From: an uncultured Hyphomicrobiales bacterium
Lineage (GTDB): Bacteria; Pseudomonadota; Alphaproteobacteria; Rhizobiales; Beijerinckiaceae
Direction of reading: 5' to 3'
Length of the DNA stretch: 6,840 nt
Assembly: GCA_903903935.1 (NCBI GenBank)
Contig: CAIVAX010000063.1
Location: 1-6,840 of the forward strand
The first letter of the stretch is position 1. Every line of letters begins with the position of its first letter. Of the stretch, positions 1-5,914 are shown piece after piece. The position numbers were made by a program, and so were the translations under genes. The notes under the pieces are model-generated. The model had not been told where the DNA came from, ran no database searches, and saw only the letters and a list, made by a program, of their open reading frames with translations.

Positions 1-145
1 AATGATGAGAAGTTCTAAGCCGGCGGATGGCGACAATTCGGCAAAATCCATTATTGAACAGCAGGATCGGGAGATTTCCGAGAAATCCGGCCTGCCCCCC
101 ATGCGGATCAAATCGCTGCAGCGCTCGAAAGCCTCCAAGAAATAG
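1..145 (+). CDS. Unidentified basic protein, C-terminal part or small ORF
   Basis: An open frame reaches the left edge and stops at TAG (143-145). It has an ATG at 2-4 and a second at 5-7, so it is either a 47-residue protein or, more likely, the tail of a longer gene starting outside the window; no upstream ribosome site can be seen. The visible part is hydrophilic and highly charged, with a helix-like stretch (IIEQQDREISEKSG), then PPMRIKSLQRS and a lysine-rich end (KASKK). There is no membrane segment or signal peptide. It converges with recO, with only 7 bases between the two stop codons. I do not recognise the family and assign no function. That it is coding is supported by ordinary residue usage and by its clean end just before recO, not by a domain. 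Confidence 0.45.
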   Translation, partial: MMRSSKPADGDNSAKSIIEQQDREISEKSGLPPMRIKSLQRSKASKK

Positions 146-152
146 AGTGCTC

Positions 153-177
153 TCAAGCTGAACTGGCTTGGTCTTTT
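153..177 (+). terminator. Candidate intrinsic terminator for the plus-strand gene
   Basis: CAAGC (154-158) and GCTTG (166-170) form an inverted repeat. G-T pairs at 153/171 and 159/165 extend it to seven pairs around a GAACT loop. A short T-rich run (TCTTTT, 172-177) follows on the plus strand, as expected for a factor-independent terminator serving the gene that stops at 145. It is a weak example: short stem, wobble pairs, interrupted T run. It covers the recO stop codon. On the minus strand no T run follows, so it would not end the recO transcript in the usual way. Confidence 0.3.
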
Positions 178-902
178 CGCGTCTGCGCGAGAAAAGCCAG
201 AAAAGCGTCGCGAGCTTGGCGTCCACCCGGCCCGCGCTGGGCAAATATCTCCCGGTCTAGGAAATAGCCCGTCAGGGCAAAGCCTTGGCTCACATCCGCG
301 TCAGTGACATCCATGATGACTGCATTGGGGCGCAAAAAGCGCGGCAGAGCCAACAGCCGGTCCGCCCAAGCCGCGCCCGCTTCGCCACTGACAGCCCGGC
401 CGGTCTTGGGGCTGACATAGATCAGATTTTGCGTGCTGCCTGTCGCTGCACAACAACTTAAATCAAGGCCAAAGCCCAATTCGGAGAGCAAAGCCAACTC
501 AAAGCGCACCAATAGCGCGGGGGCTATGTCGCGATCAGCGAGATGATCGAGCAGAATATTGAGCGTGTCATACAGCTCAGGATGTGGAGTGCGCTCGGCC
601 AGCAGGCGCAAATGCGCACTGATGAGGTGTATGCCATAAAGCGCCACAGGCGCCGCCATGATCATCGCCGCTCTGGCCTTGGTCACTTCAACTTGCAGCT
701 GACCCAGATGATCTTCCAAACGCGCCCGCCACAGGCATTGCACGCCATTGCCTTGCTGCAAGACTGATTGCAGACGCCGCGAGCGTCCGCCCTGCACAAG
801 GCCCATATGGCGCCCATGCTCACGCGTCATCACTTCCACAATCATGGCTGTCTCGCCATGTCGCTTCAGCCCAATGATGACGCCTTCATCCTGCCAGTCC
901 AT
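153..902 (-). CDS. recO: DNA repair protein RecO
   Basis: RecO works in the RecFOR pathway: it binds single-stranded DNA and SSB, and with RecR helps load RecA at gaps. The N-terminal OB-fold region (about residues 1-80) carries the family pattern DWQDEG, RHGETAMIVEVMTREHGRH and GGRSRR; the rest is the helical C-terminal domain, including an SPKTGRAVS segment. The product is 249 residues, close to the usual 240-250. Only two adjacent cysteines (CCAATG) remain where some RecO proteins carry a four-cysteine zinc site, so a zinc finger is unlikely. I start at ATG (900-902), which gives the family-like MDWQDEG and lies 9 bases from AGGGA. A GTG at 906-908, directly abutting the upstream TGA, is possible and adds two residues. 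It is the last gene of the cluster and converges with the plus-strand frame ending at 145. Confidence 0.95.
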   Translation of the reverse strand: MDWQDEGVIIGLKRHGETAMIVEVMTREHGRHMGLVQGGRSRRLQSVLQQGNGVQCLWRARLEDHLGQLQVEVTKARAAMIMAAPVALYGIHLISAHLRLLAERTPHPELYDTLNILLDHLADRDIAPALLVRFELALLSELGFGLDLSCCAATGSTQNLIYVSPKTGRAVSGEAGAAWADRLLALPRFLRPNAVIMDVTDADVSQGFALTGYFLDREIFAQRGPGGRQARDAFLAFLAQTRKDQASSA

Positions 903-908
903 CGGCAC

Positions 909-2129
909 TCATCCCTGCGACCCGGCAGGCGGGGGAATATGCGCCAGACGCCAAGCCACAAATAAAGCCATGGATAAAAGCGTCAGCGCAAAGCCCGACA
1001 CAGCTGGCCATTTGCCCGCCGACCAGAAAAAGCCGCCCATCCATCCCAATATGGCGGAGCCTGAATAATAGCAGGTGAGATAAATCGAAGAGGCCTGTGC
1101 CCGCCCGCCCGGACTGGCACGCAAGCCAATCCAGCTTGAAGCGACCGAATGCGCGCCAAAGAAACCTGCGGTAATGGCTGCAAGCCCGACAATGATGATT
1201 GGCAAGTAATCAAACCAAGTGCACACAACACCGCACATCATAATGATCAGCCCCAAGGGAAAGACTTTCCTGCGGCCATGGCGCGAGGCCAATTCACCCA
1301 TCCAGGCTGAACTGAAACTGCCCAAAATATAAACGATGAAAATGCCACCCACCGCCAGTTGACTTAGGCCAAAAGGCGCCTCCATCAAACGAAAGCTGAT
1401 ATAATTAAACATCATCACATAGGAACCCATCATCACGAAGGATTCAAACACAAGAAGGCGCAAACCCGGATCGCGCGATTCCCGCACCAAGCCCATGATC
1501 AGCCCATTGAAGGAGGGCTTTTGCGGTTTGAAATTGCGCGAGGCGGGCAAAACAAACGCAAACAGCACTGAGGCCGCCAAACCAAAAGTGCCGATGATTT
1601 CCAAAGCCAAACGCCAAGAGCTCCAATCGCCCAGCGCTGCAACAACAAAACGCCCCAGCATGCCGCCAATGCCGCTGCCACCAATATAAAGCCCCATAGC
1701 AAGACCAATGGCATTGGTCTCCATTTCATCGGCCAGATAGGCCATTGTGACCGCCGGCAAACCGCCAAGAGCAATGCCCATCAAAGCGCGCAGAAACAAA
1801 ACCTGCCACCATTCACTGGCAAAGCCGGTCAAGATCGTTGCAATAGAAGAGCCCACCAAAGCCGCAATCATAATGATGCGTCGTCCGATGACTTCAGACA
1901 AAGTTGCGTTCACCATCATCGAAGCAGCAGTAAGGAAGCTGGGCAAAGAAATCGCCAGACTGCTTTGCGAGGGTGAAATATTAAAGTCACTGGCAAAGAC
2001 CGGCAGCAAGGGCTGCACACAATAGAGCAAAGAGAAGATCGAAAATCCGCCCGTCGCAACCCCTATCGCCGCACGCCAGAATTGCGGCGAATGATTTTTG
2101 ATCCGAAGCGAGTCTTGAGAATGGGGCAC
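909..2129 (-). CDS. MFS transporter, YnfM-like (12 membrane helices)
   Basis: A major facilitator superfamily inner-membrane protein, probably a proton-driven exporter; its substrate cannot be read from the sequence. With a GTG start (2127-2129) it has 406 residues and about twelve hydrophobic segments, roughly at 19-45, 58-78, 84-103, 109-133, 141-167, 172-195, 223-247, 256-278, 288-305, 307-327, 344-369 and 374-394. The MFS motif A loop occurs in both halves (LSEVIGRR near 78-84; GELASRHGRR near 278-287). The GFFGAHSVASSWIG (322-335) and QASSIYLTCYYSGS (345-358) segments resemble the E. coli YnfM group (a family memory, not a search). The frame is open to a TTG at 2183, but that extension only reads through the end of era, so I chose the GTG one base after the era stop. 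The ribosome site there is weak (AGAG), which fits coupled translation. Codon use looks like that of the neighbours. Confidence 0.85.
   Translation of the reverse strand: MPHSQDSLRIKNHSPQFWRAAIGVATGGFSIFSLLYCVQPLLPVFASDFNISPSQSSLAISLPSFLTAASMMVNATLSEVIGRRIIMIAALVGSSIATILTGFASEWWQVLFLRALMGIALGGLPAVTMAYLADEMETNAIGLAMGLYIGGSGIGGMLGRFVVAALGDWSSWRLALEIIGTFGLAASVLFAFVLPASRNFKPQKPSFNGLIMGLVRESRDPGLRLLVFESFVMMGSYVMMFNYISFRLMEAPFGLSQLAVGGIFIVYILGSFSSAWMGELASRHGRRKVFPLGLIIMMCGVVCTWFDYLPIIIVGLAAITAGFFGAHSVASSWIGLRASPGGRAQASSIYLTCYYSGSAILGWMGGFFWSAGKWPAVSGFALTLLSMALFVAWRLAHIPPPAGSQG
912..916 (-). promoter_or_regulatory. Ribosome binding site of recO
   Basis: AGGGA on the minus strand lies 9 bases before the ATG at 900-902 and only 3 bases before the GTG at 906-908. 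The spacing favours the ATG. The site is inside the last codons of the upstream transporter gene. Confidence 0.55.
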
Positions 2130-2130
2130 G

Positions 2131-3030
2131 TCACTCTTTCGGAAATTCAAGTCCCATTTCGCGATAGCGATCAGGATCATCAATCCAGTTCTCGCGCACT
2201 TTCACGAAGAGGAAAAGATGGACCTTGGTCTCCGCCGCTTCGCAAATATCCTTGCGCGCCGCCGAACCAATGGATTTGAGCATTTGCCCGCCCTCCCCAA
2301 TCACAATCTTTTTGTGACTGTCGCGCGTGACAAAAATCGTCTGCTCAATCCGCACACTGCCATCCTTCTGATCTTTCCATTGATCGGTCTCAACAGTGAT
2401 CTGATAGGGCAGCTCATCATGCAGGCGCTCAAAAATTTTCTCGCGCGTGATCTCCGCCGCCAGCGAGCGCAAGGGCGCATCGGATATTTGATCTTCCGGA
2501 TAGAGCCATGGCCCCTTGGGCATCAGCCCCGCCAGCTTGGCCAACAGAGAGTTAACGCCATGCCCCTTGAGTGCCGAAATCATGAAGGTTTCTGCAAAAT
2601 CGAGCCGCTTGTTCAAATCCTCCGCCAGCTTAAGCAGATTGGGCGCTTCAATCGTATCAATCTTATTGAGGATCAAAATCCGCCGACGGCTGACCGAGGT
2701 GAGCTTGTCGAGAATAGCCGATGTTTCCTCATCAATGCCACGTTTGGCATCAACCAAAAGCGCAACGACATCCGCATCCCCCGCCCCGCCCCAGGCAGAT
2801 GTGACCATAGCGCGATCAAGCCTGCGGCGCGGCGCAAAAATGCCGGGCGTATCGACAAAAATAATCTGCGCAGCACCTTCAATCGCAATGCCGCGCACCA
2901 GACTGCGCGTTGTTTGCACTTTGCGCGACACAATGGACACTTTGGCGCCCACCAATTGATTCAGCAAAGTAGATTTGCCCGCATTGGGCGCACCAATCAA
3001 AGCAACAAGACCACAAAAGGTTTCACTCAA
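2131..3030 (-). CDS. era: GTPase Era, 16S rRNA binding and 30S assembly
   Basis: Era is an essential GTPase that binds near the 3' end of 16S rRNA and assists 30S subunit maturation. All G motifs are present: GAPNAGKS (13-20), VQTTRS (switch I area), DTPG (60-63), NKID (122-125) and SALKG (152-156). A C-terminal KH RNA-binding domain follows, with IVIGEGG near 242-248. The length of 299 residues matches the family (E. coli about 301). The start is TTG (3028-3030), chosen because GAGGG lies 8 bases upstream and because the residues after it (SETFCGLVALIGAPNAG) fit the family. An upstream TTG at 3078 would add 16 residues of unlike sequence. The start overlaps the end of rnc by eight bases, so translation is probably coupled. 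The KH loop reads Gly-Glu-Gly-Gly, lacking the basic residue usual there. Confidence 0.96.
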   Translation of the reverse strand: MSETFCGLVALIGAPNAGKSTLLNQLVGAKVSIVSRKVQTTRSLVRGIAIEGAAQIIFVDTPGIFAPRRRLDRAMVTSAWGGAGDADVVALLVDAKRGIDEETSAILDKLTSVSRRRILILNKIDTIEAPNLLKLAEDLNKRLDFAETFMISALKGHGVNSLLAKLAGLMPKGPWLYPEDQISDAPLRSLAAEITREKIFERLHDELPYQITVETDQWKDQKDGSVRIEQTIFVTRDSHKKIVIGEGGQMLKSIGSAARKDICEAAETKVHLFLFVKVRENWIDDPDRYREMGLEFPKE

Positions 3031-3772
3031 TGTTTTTGCCCTCAAGGCTGGTGCGCGGGCTAGCGCGCAAGGTTTCAATCACGCCTTCACGTTGCATAAA
3101 GGCCTGCGCAGCAGATTGTTCCGCAATGCGCTTGGTCGCGCCTTCCGCGGCCATTGGCGCAAAGCCCGGCACAATCACATCCACGGTAAACAATGGCGCA
3201 TGAGCCGGGCCAGAGCGACCAGATTCTACATAGTGAGGCGCCGCAAGCCCGCGCGCTTGCGCCCATTCCTGCAGCGCTGTTTTAGCATCGCGCAGAGGAC
3301 GCTTGGGCGTCATCATGCGCGCTGACCAGCCGCGTTTGACAAGGCCTCTGGCCGCATCAAACCCAGCATCGAGAAACACCGCACCAATGATCGCTTCACA
3401 AATATCCGCCAGAATGGTGATTTTCTTGGACCCGCCAGCCAGACTTTCGCCCGCACCAAAGCGCACCAATGGACCAACATCCCAATCTTGCGCCACCTCG
3501 GCACAGGTTTCCCGCCGCACCAGATCTGCCAGACGGCGCGAGAGCTCGCCCTCTTCTGCCTTGGGAAAGGTCGCAAACAACATGTCTGCAATGATCAGAC
3601 CCAAAACACGGTCGCCCAAAAATTCGAGCCGCTGATAAGTCTCAATGCGCATCGCATTGGTTTTGACAGCACTGACATGCGTCAGGGCGCGCTTGAGCAT
3701 GGAGAGATCGGCAAAGACATGACCAATCCGTTGCTCTAAGGCCGCCAGCTCCTGTGTCTGCAAAGAGCTCAA
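3023..3772 (-). CDS. rnc: Ribonuclease III
   Basis: RNase III cuts double-stranded RNA, processing rRNA precursors and some mRNAs. The nuclease domain contains the signature QRLEFLGDR with catalytic Glu50 and Asp54, and LADICEAIIGAVFLDAG with Asp123 and Glu126. A double-stranded RNA-binding domain follows at about 162-226. With the TTG start at 3770-3772 the product has 249 residues, near the usual 226-245. That TTG lies one base after the lepB stop (TGA-G-TTG), with a partial GGTG ribosome site overlapping the stop. A TTG at 3763 (246 residues) is also possible. An in-frame ATG at 3844 would overlap lepB by 71 bases and add a non-family extension, so I reject it. Residue 47 is Gln where E. 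coli has Glu38. The rnc stop overlaps the start of era. Confidence 0.95.
   Translation of the reverse strand: MSSLQTQELAALEQRIGHVFADLSMLKRALTHVSAVKTNAMRIETYQRLEFLGDRVLGLIIADMLFATFPKAEEGELSRRLADLVRRETCAEVAQDWDVGPLVRFGAGESLAGGSKKITILADICEAIIGAVFLDAGFDAARGLVKRGWSARMMTPKRPLRDAKTALQEWAQARGLAAPHYVESGRSGPAHAPLFTVDVIVPGFAPMAAEGATKRIAEQSAAQAFMQREGVIETLRASPRTSLEGKNIE
3039..3043 (-). promoter_or_regulatory. Ribosome binding site of era, deciding a TTG start
   Basis: GAGGG on the minus strand sits 8 bases before the TTG at 3028-3030, inside the last codons of rnc. It is the best ribosome site near the possible era starts and is the main reason for choosing the TTG at 3030. Confidence 0.6.
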
Positions 3773-3773
3773 C

Positions 3774-4571
3774 TCACCGGACCGGTTGGAACAAACGCGA
3801 CCAGCGCACAGAAGTCGGCCATGCCCAGAATTGCCACGCCGCATAGCCCTCTTCAATCGAGAAGAAGATTACTTCGGCGCGGCCGACAAAGTTCTCAAAC
3901 GGGACAGGCCCCACTCCGCCATCTTCCGGCGCAACGCGGGAATCGGTCGAATTGTCGCGATTATCTCCCATCATGAAATAATGACCGGGCGGCACTTCAA
4001 ACACTTTTGTATTGTCGAAATAGCCGCTATCGCCATCGCGCTCCATGATCAGATGACGCACGCCACCGGGCAAGGTTTCAAAGTAAGTGGGCACTTGCAT
4101 CTCGTGGCCAAAGGCATCTTTGGAGCGTGTGGGCGGCGCCTCTTGACGCTCGATCATTTGACCATTGATATATAAGCGCCCCTTGATCATCTGGATCTTA
4201 TCGCCGGGCAAGCCAATCACCCGCTTGATATAATCTGTCTCGCCATCGCGCGGCAGTTTGAACACCGCCACATCACCACGCTTGGGCTCTGAGCCCCAAA
4301 CACGCCCTGACATCACCGGCGGGCTAAAGGGGATCGAGAATTTCGAATAGCCATAAGAATATTTCGACACGAAGAGATAATCCCCGATCAGCAAAGTGGG
4401 GATCAACGAGCCCGAGGGAATATTGAACGGCTGGAACAAAAGCGTGCGCACAACAATGGCAATGACCAAAGCCTGAATAACGACCTTAATGGTCTCCATC
4501 AGATTGTCGTCCTGGATCGGCTTTTTAGTCTCCGGGGCGGATTTGCTGTGCAGTTCGGCAGAATCGGTCAT
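3774..4571 (-). CDS. lepB: Signal peptidase I
   Basis: This membrane-bound serine protease removes signal peptides from exported proteins by a Ser/Lys dyad. The order is: a short hydrophilic N-terminus; one membrane segment at about 27-45; the active-site box FNIPSGSLIPTL with nucleophile Ser55; the lysine box DYIKRVIGLPGD with general base Lys116; and the GDNRDNSTDSR box (202-212). The length is 265 residues, with a single N-terminal membrane segment rather than the two of E. coli LepB, as is common in alphaproteobacteria. The ATG at 4569-4571 has only a weak ribosome site (GAG within GAGATGAG). The residue after the nucleophile is Leu (codon TTG, 4404-4406), where the family nearly always has Met. 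The gene follows the one large gap in the cluster and may be first in its own transcript. Its TGA is one base from the chosen rnc start. Confidence 0.96.
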   Translation of the reverse strand: MTDSAELHSKSAPETKKPIQDDNLMETIKVVIQALVIAIVVRTLLFQPFNIPSGSLIPTLLIGDYLFVSKYSYGYSKFSIPFSPPVMSGRVWGSEPKRGDVAVFKLPRDGETDYIKRVIGLPGDKIQMIKGRLYINGQMIERQEAPPTRSKDAFGHEMQVPTYFETLPGGVRHLIMERDGDSGYFDNTKVFEVPPGHYFMMGDNRDNSTDSRVAPEDGGVGPVPFENFVGRAEVIFFSIEEGYAAWQFWAWPTSVRWSRLFQPVR

Positions 4572-4666
4572 GACTCATCTCAATAAGAGCAAGCTTAAGA
4601 AATAATGGGCAAATATGGCGAAGCTGAGAATCTATCCGAATTGCCACAGACCCAAGGCCTCTGCCT

Positions 4667-4695
4667 GCTATAACGAGTGCGCGGGGCAAAACCAA
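4667..4695 (-). promoter_or_regulatory. Candidate sigma70-type promoter upstream of lepB
   Basis: The 156-base stretch 4572-4727 between acpS and lepB is the only sizeable gap in the cluster. Reading the minus strand, TTGGTT (4690-4695) and TATAGC (4667-4672) are separated by 17 bases. They match three and four of six positions of the TTGACA and TATAAT consensus. Initiation would fall near 4660 and give a leader of about 90 bases before lepB. I see no strong hairpin, riboswitch or terminator in the gap. The match is modest and rests on pattern and position only. Confidence 0.35.
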
Positions 4696-4727
4696 GCTGA
4701 AACAGCAAAAGCGCTCAAAATCAAAGG

Positions 4728-5129
4728 CTAATCAGCCCGAACGGCCTCTATCAGCACATGGGCTTGGGCCAAAGGATATTCATCCGTAATGGTCAGATGG
4801 ATAACAGCCTGACATCCCGGCGGCGTCAGGGCTTTGAGGCGCTCGGCAGCCCCACCCGTCAAAACCATGCTGGGCTTGCCGCCGGGCAGATTCACCACAC
4901 CCATATCGCGCCAATAAACCCCCTTGTTCAGACCCGTGCCCAAGGCTTTGGCACAGGCCTCTTTGGCAGCAAAGCGCTTGGCATAAGAGGCAGCGCGCTG
5001 CGCCCGCCCCTCCGACTTTTGCTGTTCAATGGCGGTGAAGCAGCGCTGAATATAGCGATCGCCAAACCGCTCCAGCGTCTCCTGAACCCGCCGGATATCG
5101 GTCATATCCGCGCCCATGCCGATGATCAT
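4728..5129 (-). CDS. acpS: Holo-[acyl-carrier-protein] synthase
   Basis: AcpS transfers the 4'-phosphopantetheine arm of coenzyme A to a serine of apo-ACP, making the carrier usable in fatty acid and lipid synthesis. The 133-residue product has the N-terminal [12 protein letters not shown] motif with Mg-binding Asp8, the second signature [15 protein letters not shown] with Glu57, and the C-terminal segment [19 protein letters not shown]. The length is typical for the stand-alone trimeric form. The ATG at 5127-5129 is preceded by a six-G run (5135-5140) at 5 bases, which can act as a ribosome site. It starts 13 bases after the pdxJ stop, so the two are probably co-transcribed. The same pdxJ-acpS pairing occurs in E. 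coli. Confidence 0.95.
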   Translation of the reverse strand: MIIGMGADMTDIRRVQETLERFGDRYIQRCFTAIEQQKSEGRAQRAASYAKRFAAKEACAKALGTGLNKGVYWRDMGVVNLPGGKPSMVLTGGAAERLKALTPPGCQAVIHLTITDEYPLAQAHVLIEAVRAD

Positions 5130-5142
5130 GGAAGCCCCCCGC

Positions 5143-5901
5143 TCAGGACATCATCTGGGCACGGCCCTCATCCATCGCCGCGCGCATGTGTTGGATAGCC
5201 GAGGTCAGGCCCACAAAGATCGCCTCGCCAATCAAAAAATGGCCAATGTTCAATTCGACAATCTGCGGCAGACGGGCAATCTGGCGGGCGGTCACAAAAT
5301 CAAGCCCATGCCCCGCATGACATTCAAGGCCAAGGCGCGCCGCATGTTCAGCAGCTCTGCGCAAGCGTTCAAATTCCTGATCAGCCAGAGTCTGATCACC
5401 ACTCGCAACTGCATGGCACCAAGAGCCCGTGTGCAATTCCACCACAGGGGCTTTGAGCGCCAAAGCTGCATCCAGCGCCTCAAGCGAGGGCTCGACAAAC
5501 AAAGACACGCGAATGCCGGCGCGCCGCAAGCCATCAGTGAAGGGGGCGAGATAAGAAAAGCCGCCGATCACATCAAGCCCGCCCTCTGTGGTGCGCTCGG
5601 TGCGCTTTTCCGGCACAAGGCAGGCCGCATGCGGGCGCACCTGCAAGGCCATATCCAGCATCTGCGCCGTTGATGCCATTTCAAAATTGAGCGGCTTGGT
5701 GATCACCTCTTTGAGGCGCACAATATCCGCATCTACAATATGCCGACGATCTTCGCGCAAATGCGCGGTAATGCCATCTGCACCCGCAGCAATGGCCATT
5801 TGCGCCGCGCGCACGGGATCAGGCACACCGCCGCCGCGCGCATTGCGCACGGTTGCAACGTGGTCAATATTCACTCCCAAACGCAGATGTGCGGCACTCA
5901 T
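5143..5901 (-). CDS. pdxJ: Pyridoxine 5'-phosphate synthase
   Basis: PdxJ condenses 1-deoxyxylulose 5-phosphate with 3-amino-2-oxopropyl phosphate to make pyridoxine 5'-phosphate, the last ring-forming step of DXP-dependent vitamin B6 synthesis. The 252-residue TIM-barrel protein shows [14 protein letters not shown] (11-24), [12 protein letters not shown] (44-55) with His47 and Arg49, NFEMA with Glu74, AGHGLDF with His198, and [17 protein letters not shown] (216-232), the phosphate-binding end of the barrel. Catalytic residues are assigned by analogy with E. coli PdxJ. The ATG at 5899-5901 has a strong AAGGAG 7 bases upstream. It lies 12 bases after pyrE and 13 before acpS. The gene is complete and nothing in it looks unusual. 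Confidence 0.97.
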   Translation of the reverse strand: MSAAHLRLGVNIDHVATVRNARGGGVPDPVRAAQMAIAAGADGITAHLREDRRHIVDADIVRLKEVITKPLNFEMASTAQMLDMALQVRPHAACLVPEKRTERTTEGGLDVIGGFSYLAPFTDGLRRAGIRVSLFVEPSLEALDAALALKAPVVELHTGSWCHAVASGDQTLADQEFERLRRAAEHAARLGLECHAGHGLDFVTARQIARLPQIVELNIGHFLIGEAIFVGLTSAIQHMRAAMDEGRAQMMS

Positions 5902-5908
5902 ATCTATG

Positions 5909-5914
5909 CTCCTT
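5909..5914 (-). promoter_or_regulatory. Ribosome binding site of pdxJ
   Basis: AAGGAG on the minus strand lies 7 bases before the ATG and overlaps the pyrE stop codon by one base. A ribosome ending pyrE would therefore stop on the site where pdxJ translation begins. Confidence 0.75.

Noticed and set aside
173..196. Second inverted repeat near the end of recO (CTTTTCGCG ... CGCGAGAAAAG)
   Set aside because: The stem needs a two-base bulge and is followed by no T run on either strand; it encodes ordinary C-terminal RecO residues, so I do not call it a terminator.
1238..1880. Repeated ATCATAATGAT words near 1238 and 1868
   Set aside because: Both encode Ile/Met-rich membrane helices of the transporter; the similarity follows from codon composition, not from a repeat element.
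2130..2183. Longer start for the MFS gene (TTG at 2183 or ATG at 2180)
   Set aside because: The added 18 residues lie entirely over the end of era in another frame, and the GTG one base after the era stop gives a normal N-terminus before the first membrane helix.
2218..3063. A 281-codon open frame on the plus strand opposite era
   Set aside because: It lies wholly antisense to era and the start of rnc, has an Arg/Asn/His-rich composition typical of antisense reading, and shows no recognisable motif. Era on the other strand has every family motif.
3773..3856. Longer start for rnc (ATG at 3844 or TTG at 3856)
   Set aside because: It would overlap lepB by 71-83 bases and add a Cys/Arg-rich stretch unlike RNase III N-termini. 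Family length fits the TTG at 3772.
4645..4662. Possible small hairpin in the lepB leader (CAGA ... TCTG)
   Set aside because: Only four pairs with a nine-base loop; too weak to claim as a structured element.
4758..5198. A 146-codon plus-strand frame opposite acpS and the end of pdxJ
   Set aside because: It is the mirror of two well-supported genes, has no domain, and no ribosome site stands out.
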